From contig JAHFKE010000019.1 of NCBI GenBank assembly GCA_023245515.1, forward strand, positions 1 through 19,887: a stretch of 19,887 nucleotides of DNA, given 5' to 3'. Positions 15,104-19,887 of this stretch are shown piece after piece. The stretch is from Candidatus Levyibacteriota bacterium. Its GTDB lineage: Bacteria; Patescibacteriota; Microgenomatia; Levybacterales; UBA12049. Position 1 is the first letter of the stretch. Each line of letters begins with the position of its first letter. Both the position numbers and the translations under genes were made by a program. Below the pieces are notes generated by a model. The model did not search any database and was not told the origin of the DNA. It was given only the letters and a program-made list of their open reading frames with translations.

Positions 15104-15697
15104 TTACCGAAACCATGCCGCCCTGCCCAATCGATAGTGCAAATCCTTATTCTGCCTTTCACCGATAACCTTTGCCGGAACCCCACCCACGATCTCAAAC
15201 TCCTTCACATCTTTTGTAACGACTGCCCCCGCTGCAACAACAGCCCCTTTTCCGATTGTGACTCCGGGTAGAATAATAGCTCGTGGACCGATGAACACAT
15301 AATCCCCGATCGTAACCTTATCGGTCCTTGCTCCAAAATCCGCACTCTCAATATCATGCTCAGCGTTATAAATCATAACTTCGCTTGCAATATCGACATG
15401 ACTGCCAATATAGAGAGTGTCTCTCCCATCCAGAACGGCACCTTCACCTATAATAGTATCCTGCTCAATGGTAATATTCCATGGATGGTAAAAGCGGGCT
15501 CCCATATGAATAGTCGAACCTGAGCCAATTTTTATACCTGCCAGAAGATAAAATAGCTTTCTAAAAAGGTGTGAAGGAACATGTCCCACAGAATGCAAAA
15601 AGAAAATCTCCAGCTCCACCATGATAGCTGTCATCCGGTTCATAATCTTCTGAACTAATTGTCCCGAAGTTAAATTTCTCTCCATTTTGTCTTTCAT
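15104..15697 (-). CDS. Hexapeptide-repeat O-acyltransferase (left-handed beta-helix)
   Basis: A 197-residue member of the LacA/WbbJ/CysE superfamily, which moves an acetyl or similar acyl group from acyl-CoA to a sugar hydroxyl. An N-terminal helical segment (about 10-53) precedes repeated hexapeptide turns from about 55 (IKIGSG, ITIEQDTIIGEGAVL, VTIGDYVFIGPRAIIL, VTIGKGAVVAAGAVVTKDV). The catalytic His is His114 in NAEHDIES. The end, VGGVPAKVIGER at 170-181, is the typical coenzyme-side terminus. This is one of the few starts with a Shine-Dalgarno-like sequence (GAGAGGATT-ATG). It lies eight bp after the preceding GT4. It probably acetylates the locus glycan; the target sugar is unknown. Confidence 0.92.
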   Translation of the reverse strand: MKDKMERNLTSGQLVQKIMNRMTAIMVELEIFFLHSVGHVPSHLFRKLFYLLAGIKIGSGSTIHMGARFYHPWNITIEQDTIIGEGAVLDGRDTLYIGSHVDIASEVMIYNAEHDIESADFGARTDKVTIGDYVFIGPRAIILPGVTIGKGAVVAAGAVVTKDVKEFEIVGGVPAKVIGERQNKDLHYRLGRAAWFR

Positions 15698-15705
15698 AAT
15701 CCTCT

Positions 15706-16878
15706 CTACTTTTGCTTTGCCACCTCTTCCAGAACCTTGAGGGTTGCCTTGGCTGTTTTTTCCCAGCTAAATTTTTTAACCTGCTTATATCCTTTTTCTA
15801 TCAACTCGTTCCGCAACTTCTCATCGCTAACCAATTTCTGTATCTTCTCAGCAATATCCGTCACATTCTCAGGATCCACGTAGAGCGCGGCGTCACCACC
15901 TGCCTCAGGCAGACTGCTGATATTACTCGTAATCACCGGACACCCATGCTGCATTGCTTCCAGAACGGGCAATCCAAACCCTTCATAAAGGCTCGGCAGA
16001 ACACAACAAAGAGCATTCTTGTAAAACAGAGTCAGCTCCCCGTCAGTCACCCCTTCAAGAAACTTTACCCTATCCTCTATGCCTAGCTTTTTTGGTGCTG
16101 CCAAAATATCTTCATAGAGCCACCCCTTCTTCCCAACAATCACCAACTCCAAATCCTCCCCCGACTTTTTAACTTTATGACTTGATGACTTTATAACTTC
16201 GTTAAACGCCTCAATCAGCCTTGAAATATTCTTTCTCGGCTGCAACGTTCCCACAAATAACACAAACTTTTTAGAAATGCTATATTTCGATTCCAACTCA
16301 TTCATACCGTAAACATGAGGCACCAGAGACAACGTATCCTTTACACCCGGATAGATAGTCGTGACCCTGTCGCTCCCTACCTCGTACTCCTTGATTATAT
16401 CATCTCTGCTTGAGTTGCTAATCGTCAAGACCCTCTTTGCCTTTTTAACAGAATAGGCCGTCCAACTCTGCAACTGCATCAGATCCGCCTTTTTAAATAG
16501 TTCGGGAAAATATAAGTACGAAAGATCCATAACCGACATAACCGTTGGGACTGGAGAAAATCGAGGAGCATAATGCGTAGGACTAAAAAAAACATCAGGA
16601 CGAGACTTATGCAGATATAGATCTAATGGTAATCGCCACTGTGTCCACAATTTCCCCGGCTTCAAAATATGATAGCTCCACCCATGACCAACCTTAGGCA
16701 AATCATCAAGCGGCTCATCCTTCAAATAAATCCTGAACTCGATATCTCGAAGATCCTGAACTTGTCGAATGGATGATGTCTGAAGCTCAGAAAATTCCCG
16801 CAACAATTGATAGGCATATTCACTTATGCCTACACGCTTTTCCACATTTGCCTCATTACCGTCAATACCTATGATCAT
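15706..16878 (-). CDS. GT4-family glycosyltransferase with two repeat-derived inserts
   Basis: A 390-residue GT-B enzyme, close in layout to mannosyltransferases of the MtfB/WbdB type. It has IIGIDGNEANVEKRVGISEY (2-21), SVMDLSYLYFPE (115-126), FVLFVGTLQPRKNISRLIEA (205-224) opening the C-terminal domain, LELVIVGKKGW (243-253), and E299-x7-E307 (EGFGLPVLE). GDP-mannose is a likely but unproven donor. Two inserts are seen: residues about 30-44 (SELQTSSIRQVQDLR) from a palindromic repeat at 16746-16789, and residues about 227-239 (VIKSSSHKVKKSG) from a five-unit octamer array at 16160-16199. The latter lies between a helix and the LVIVG strand. Upstream is a repeat-filled gap and a truncated relative. 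Confidence 0.9.
   Translation of the reverse strand: MIIGIDGNEANVEKRVGISEYAYQLLREFSELQTSSIRQVQDLRDIEFRIYLKDEPLDDLPKVGHGWSYHILKPGKLWTQWRLPLDLYLHKSRPDVFFSPTHYAPRFSPVPTVMSVMDLSYLYFPELFKKADLMQLQSWTAYSVKKAKRVLTISNSSRDDIIKEYEVGSDRVTTIYPGVKDTLSLVPHVYGMNELESKYSISKKFVLFVGTLQPRKNISRLIEAFNEVIKSSSHKVKKSGEDLELVIVGKKGWLYEDILAAPKKLGIEDRVKFLEGVTDGELTLFYKNALCCVLPSLYEGFGLPVLEAMQHGCPVITSNISSLPEAGGDAALYVDPENVTDIAEKIQKLVSDEKLRNELIEKGYKQVKKFSWEKTAKATLKVLEEVAKQK
16160..16199. repeat. Five-unit octamer array inside a GT4 gene
   Basis: Five consecutive 8-bp plus-strand units: CCCGACTT, TTTAACTT, TATGACTT, GATGACTT, TATAACTT. On the minus strand each unit begins AAGT. It encodes VIKSSSHKVKKSG, a lysine/serine-rich insert in the C-terminal domain. 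Confidence 0.75.
16746..16789. repeat. Short palindromic repeat inside a GT4 gene
   Basis: The minus strand contains ATTCGACAAGTTCAGGATC and CTTCGAG, plus CTGAGCTTCAG at the other end (CTGA...TCAG). The TTCGACAAG...CAGGA string looks like a dispersed repeat seen in many environmental genomes; this is from memory, not a search. It encodes a polar insert between LLREF and IEFRIYLK. Confidence 0.5.
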
Positions 16879-16885
16879 AATAAAC

Positions 16886-16945
16886 TAGTGAGTAGGGTGT
16901 AGTGCGTAGGGAGTAGTAAAAACCAACCTACAACCTACAACCTAA
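16886..16945. repeat. Tandem repeats in the gap after the truncated GT4
   Basis: Three heptamers (AACCTAC, AACCTAC, AACCTAA) at 16925-16945, followed on the lower-coordinate side by GTAGGG/GTAGTG-type repeats at about 16886-16917. The stop codon of the truncated GT4 (16942-16944) lies inside the third heptamer. The 63-bp gap holds nothing else. Confidence 0.7.
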
Positions 16946-17481
16946 ATTCCCGCATTAATTACTTTAAGCCGACTCTCTTCTATCCCTAAGACCTCAATCG
17001 CATCCTTCTTTGTCGATTCAGAAATGCAAAGAACCACGTCTGATTCTCTCTTTACCCACTTCAACTTCCTCTTCTGTGTAGCAACAATCTTCTTATCAGT
17101 CTCGTTAGGATACTTATATACTATTAGATCATAGAGTATTGTAGCTTTTTTTGCTCGTCTCGTCGGCGGCTCTGTCCAATCAGAAGTAACGAATAAATCT
17201 ACATCCCCAATCAAGCTCTCAATCGGCAAAACATGCAACCTATTCCACAATAAATCTAACACCATTGGAGGGAATTTAAATTGCCTAATTGAAACATTGG
17301 AATTTGATTGAAAATTGAATCCGCCAGCTGACGGAGAAAATTTCTTGCGCATCGAGGAATAGAAAAGAACGTACTCATTGTCCTGGTCCAGCACCACCAA
17401 GCCCTCAATCAAACCCTTCAGATAATTCGCGACCCCCGTCCCGGGATACGCCATTTGAGAGATGTCTATGCCGATCTTCAT
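16942..17481 (-). pseudogene. GT4 glycosyltransferase reduced to its N-terminal half
   Basis: From ATG at 17481 only 179 residues are encoded. They match the acceptor-binding domain of GT4 enzymes: KIGIDISQMAYPGTGVANYL (2-21), NEYVLFY (35-41), ATILYDLIVYKYP (113-125) and VVLCISESTKKDAIEVLGI (149-167). It ends at LKVINAGI, where related proteins go on to the C-terminal donor-binding domain with E-x7-E, which is missing. The stop is inside a heptamer array, so a deletion or repeat invasion probably removed the rest. No orphan C-terminal half is in the window. Residues about 50-64 (PSAGGFNFQSN) come from another repeat. A GTG five codons earlier is possible. It may be inactive, or it may act as a partner subunit. 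The start is one base from the preceding stop. Confidence 0.75.
17289..17334. repeat. AT-rich repeat plus GC-rich palindrome inside the truncated GT4
   Basis: ATTGAAA-type irregular repeats (17289-17320) adjoin CCGCCAGCTGACGG (17321-17334), a palindrome matching itself at 12 of 14 positions. Together they encode SPSAGGFNFQSNSNVS, an insert between an NEYVLFY strand region and FKFPP. Confidence 0.55.
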
Positions 17482-17482
17482 G

Positions 17483-18436
17483 TTATTTTTTCTCACTAGT
17501 ATATTTCAGGGGAAAATGAGCATGACTCTGATCCAAACGATCTTTTGAGTGTGCTATATTTATCATCAAATCTGCCAAAAATCCCGTGAAGAATATCTGA
17601 AATCCTACCAGGATGAGCAATATACTGGTAAAAAATAGGGGACGAGTCCCGATTGAATGGCCCATCAACCACCATATGCCCAGATAGGCAAAAATAATCA
17701 AACCAATTAAAAGCAGTAATCCTCCTACTACACCAAAAAAATGTAAAGGCCGTTTGCTGTATTTTGCGATAAAAAGCATAGTGAGCATATCAGGGAGATT
17801 TTTGAGGATCTTTATGAAGCCCTTTTCATATTTGGATTCACCGAACTTCCGCTCTTCATGAACTATCGCGACCTCATCAATACTAAACCCTTCTTGATAC
17901 GCAAGAAGTGGAATAAAGCGATGCATGCCACCATATAAGTACAGACTCTTCGCCGCCTCTTTCGTATACACTTTGAGACCGCAATTATAATCATGAAGCT
18001 GAAGACCCCAGAACATACTCGCAAACGCGTTAAAAAATTTTGAAGACAGTACGCTGTTGTGACTATCCTTCCTATCCTTTCTCCACCCGCAGACAACATC
18101 AATCCCACCCTTAGATTTGTTCAGAAGTTTGTGAATTTCAGATGGCTGATCCTGCAGGTCTGCATCCAGCGTCACAATACAGTCTCCTTTGGCCTTCATA
18201 AATCCAAAAGTTAAAGCCTCCGCCTTACCCAAATTCCTACGAAATGAAAAAACCTTTACGTTCTTATCCTTCACAGCGAAAGATTTCAGAATCTCGAGTG
18301 ACCCATCAGTAGATCCGTCATCAACGAAAATAATCTCATGATCTTTCTCCAGATCCGGCACGACCCTGACAAGCTCTTCATAAAAAGCTCTCAAGCTTTC
18401 CTCTTCATTAAAAACAGGAATAACAAAACTAATCAT
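17483..18436 (-). CDS. Polyprenyl-phosphate glycosyltransferase (GtrB/DPM1-like GT2)
   Basis: A 317-residue membrane GT2 that loads a sugar from a nucleotide donor onto undecaprenyl (or dolichyl-like) phosphate. The catalytic GT-A domain has FVIPVFNEEESL (4-15), FVDDGSTDGS (37-46) and LDADLQDQP (90-98), the last being the family's metal-binding signature. DYNCGLKVY (149-157), HRFIPLLA (172-179) and RKFGESKY (196-203) are the usual acceptor-lipid and catalytic segments. Two membrane helices follow at about 232-255 and 268-290, as in GtrB. The charged lipid carries the sugar to membrane GT-C enzymes; two candidates lie downstream (9235-10818 and the second half of 10932-14186). This is the firmest functional link in the cluster. 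The sugar is unknown. Confidence 0.92.
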   Translation of the reverse strand: MISFVIPVFNEEESLRAFYEELVRVVPDLEKDHEIIFVDDGSTDGSLEILKSFAVKDKNVKVFSFRRNLGKAEALTFGFMKAKGDCIVTLDADLQDQPSEIHKLLNKSKGGIDVVCGWRKDRKDSHNSVLSSKFFNAFASMFWGLQLHDYNCGLKVYTKEAAKSLYLYGGMHRFIPLLAYQEGFSIDEVAIVHEERKFGESKYEKGFIKILKNLPDMLTMLFIAKYSKRPLHFFGVVGGLLLLIGLIIFAYLGIWWLMGHSIGTRPLFFTSILLILVGFQIFFTGFLADLMINIAHSKDRLDQSHAHFPLKYTSEKK

Positions 18437-18443
18437 AGGTATA

Positions 18444-18472
18444 ATTGTATCATTTCTGAGGCTTTAACCCAA
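18444..18472 (-). promoter_or_regulatory. Possible promoter directly before the GtrB-like gene
   Basis: Minus strand: TTGGGT (complement of 18467-18472; 3 of 6 to consensus), 17-nt spacer, TACAAT (complement of 18444-18449; 5 of 6), then seven nt to the ATG at 18436. No Shine-Dalgarno sequence. The arrangement would give a leaderless transcript. The -35 box overlaps the end of the upstream GT4 gene. Confidence 0.4.
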
Positions 18473-19606
18473 ATTTTTTATGAAACCTAAAGCTTTTCCC
18501 GCTGTTATATCCCAATCCAGCGTTGAGGCAAATCGCACACTCTCCCGGGATAATTTTTTATATACCTCCTCATCTTCTAGTAGGTGGAGGATGGCCTGAA
18601 CGAATGCGTCTTGATCGCCAATGGCTACCTTTATTACTCCGGCAGGATAGAAAAGATGGGGCAAGTCATACACAATGCCAGGCAAACCACAAGCAAGTCC
18701 TTCGTCCAAGGCAATGTTGCCAGTATCAAACCGCGATGCCGATACAAAAACCTTTGAAGATTTCAAAATTTTCGCTTTCCTCTCACCATCTGCAAACCCC
18801 AAGAACACAACATTATTCTCCAATTTTTCTTCTCGCACTTTCTCCTTCAGTTCTTCTTCCATATACCCTTCTCCGATAATCCCAAGCTTTCTTTCAGGAG
18901 ACTGATCAACCACTCCCCTCCAAATATCAAGAAGCTCATCAACGTTCTTCTGCGGATGAAATCGACCGACAAAGATACAATCATACATCATCTCTTGTTT
19001 TGGTATATTATGAAAAAAAGCATAGTCTACACCACCACGAACAGCTACCACCTTCAAGCGTCTCCTCCTGCGCTCGATCGAAAATCTTGCTACATCACGA
19101 AGTGATGCAGTAAAAATACCATCGGCAAAACAGCGCATGAGAAATAACGAGACAGTTTGAACTGAGTACAAAGCGAATGCTCTCAAAGGATTTCCATAAT
19201 AATGCTTTGCCCACGGTGGAATAACGAAAAGATATGACGCGACCACTAGACGAATGCGTGGACGTCTTAACTTCATAACAATTCCTGGAAGCAAGTCCGG
19301 CCAAATAAAAGAGGCAGCAAATATGACATCGATATCAGATACCGGGGTAAAAAGCGTACGAATAGAAGGGATTATCGATTTATAAAGACTTGAAAAGAAG
19401 ATTCCCCACTGATCAGAACGAGAAGAGGGCCATACAACTATGCTTCTTTCTTTTAAACCATGTTCTAAGCAAAACTCTCTACCTCGCTCATTGGTAATAA
19501 CTTCTATCTCCTCACCACTCTCATGCCATCGCTTTGCGTATTCTACAAATATCTTCTCGCCACCACCCAGATTAAAAAATGAATTAGCTAAAACAACAAT
19601 CTTCAT
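18464..19606 (-). CDS. GT4-family glycosyltransferase with a D-x7-E variant motif
   Basis: A 380-residue GT-B enzyme. It has KIVVLANSFFNLGGGEKIFV (2-21) with the glycine-rich acceptor loop, FVGRFHPQKNVDELLDIW (212-229) opening the C-terminal domain, LGIIGEGYMEEELK (241-254), FLGFADGERKAKIL (268-281), and FDTGNIALDEGLACGLPGI (293-311). The first Glu of the usual E-x7-E is Asp (D294-x7-E302), which may change donor handling. A hydrophobic stretch near 143-158 and an arginine cluster (179-183) suggest membrane contact. No repeat insert is visible. Its ATG overlaps the stop of the kelch gene (ATGA), so the two are translationally coupled. Substrate unknown. Confidence 0.88.
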   Translation of the reverse strand: MKIVVLANSFFNLGGGEKIFVEYAKRWHESGEEIEVITNERGREFCLEHGLKERSIVVWPSSRSDQWGIFFSSLYKSIIPSIRTLFTPVSDIDVIFAASFIWPDLLPGIVMKLRRPRIRLVVASYLFVIPPWAKHYYGNPLRAFALYSVQTVSLFLMRCFADGIFTASLRDVARFSIERRRRRLKVVAVRGGVDYAFFHNIPKQEMMYDCIFVGRFHPQKNVDELLDIWRGVVDQSPERKLGIIGEGYMEEELKEKVREEKLENNVVFLGFADGERKAKILKSSKVFVSASRFDTGNIALDEGLACGLPGIVYDLPHLFYPAGVIKVAIGDQDAFVQAILHLLEDEEVYKKLSRESVRFASTLDWDITAGKALGFIKNLG

Positions 19607-19887
19607 GGCGTAAACACCTCATGATCTTTCGCAAATTCATAACCGCCGACAACCTTGCTTCCACCCAGTAGATGAATGGTATCTCCTACAGCAACGCTTA
19701 CCAAAGCGTATCGGGGAAAAGCAAGATCTGCCATACGTGACCATGTTTTACTTTTCGTATCATATTCATGCGTCTCTCCTGTAACAGGCACTCCCTGCTG
19801 CCCCCCAAATATATAAATTTTATCATGCATACCAATAGCTGAAAATCCGCTCAATGACAAGGGCAGGGGGGTGCTCTCTTCCCATGT
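19603..19887 (-). CDS. Kelch-repeat protein, C-terminal end (runs off the window)
   Basis: The frame is open to the window edge; 94 residues and the stop are visible. They contain kelch-type beta-propeller blades: a Trp near the start, then DKIYIFGGQQG with the double glycine, YDTKSKTWSRMADL with the conserved Tyr and Trp, FPRYALVSVAVGDTIHLLGG, and a last VFTP strand that would close the propeller with the N-terminus. The apparent TTG start at 19860 is inside the gene and is not the true start. Kelch propellers bind proteins or sugars, and some are galactose-oxidase-like. Export and ligand cannot be judged because the N-terminus is missing. Four-base overlap with the following GT4 ties it to the glycan cluster. 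Confidence 0.85.
   Translation of the reverse strand, partial: TWEESTPLPLSLSGFSAIGMHDKIYIFGGQQGVPVTGETHEYDTKSKTWSRMADLAFPRYALVSVAVGDTIHLLGGSKVVGGYEFAKDHEVFTP

Noticed and set aside
18464..19606. Alternative genetic code with TGA read as an amino acid, known in some Patescibacteria
   Set aside because: TGA ends the kelch and GT2 (14188) genes exactly at the next start codon, and the products end where expected.
1..19887. CRISPR array, tRNA, rRNA or transposase
   Set aside because: No spaced direct repeats of CRISPR type, no recognisable RNA gene, and no frame with transposase motifs; the short arrays have no spacers.

Overview
Composition (AT-rich), dense one-strand packing, a DUF4012 membrane protein beside a sugar phosphotransferase, and a long run of glycosyltransferases suggest a Candidate Phyla Radiation (Patescibacteria) genome, perhaps Microgenomates-like. 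This placement is inferred from gene content only. TGA works as a stop (the ATGA overlap at 19603-19606), so the standard bacterial code fits. Every gene lies on the minus strand and is read from high to low coordinates.

In reading order: the 3' end of a kelch-repeat protein; a GT4; a GtrB/DPM1-like polyprenyl-phosphate GT2; a GT4 cut down to its N-terminal half; a complete GT4; a hexapeptide-repeat O-acyltransferase; a GT2; a 1084-residue O-antigen polymerase/ligase-like protein joined to a second GT-C-like membrane module; an ArnT/PMT-like GT-C enzyme; GT4; GT2; a small helical protein; two GT4 enzymes; a mannose-1-phosphate guanylyltransferase; a polyprenyl-phosphate sugar phosphotransferase; a DUF4012 protein; and the start of recO. 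Together this reads as a cell-surface polysaccharide or glycoconjugate locus. The phosphotransferase starts the lipid-linked chain, ManC supplies GDP-mannose, the GT2/GT4 enzymes extend it, the acyltransferase decorates it, the GtrB-like enzyme charges a lipid carrier for the GT-C enzymes, and the polymerase/ligase module joins or transfers chains. No flippase or ABC exporter is present.

The most unusual feature is not a gene. The locus is full of short repeats of two kinds, and many sit in frame inside coding regions. Kind one is degenerate tandem arrays with a 7-bp (sometimes 8-bp) period, each array with its own unit (540-567, 4884-4932, 6007-6034, 6424-6451, 7908-7976, 8791-8811, 10826-10860, 16160-16199, 16925-16945). 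Kind two is palindromic elements (34-94, 8395-8418, 8506-8529, 9202-9220, 10135-10290, 11788-11857, 16746-16789, 17321-17334). One palindromic element occurs in both recO and the polymerase gene and is read in the same frame in both. Three GT4 enzymes carry unrelated inserts at the same structural site, the linker just before the first strand of the C-terminal domain. One GT4 is truncated exactly where a heptamer array supplies the stop codon.

A second theme is sigma70-like promoters whose -10 box lies only 6-12 nt from the ATG, with no Shine-Dalgarno sequence (genes starting at 2527, 4355, 6588 and 18436). This suggests leaderless or near-leaderless transcripts inside an otherwise tightly packed cluster.
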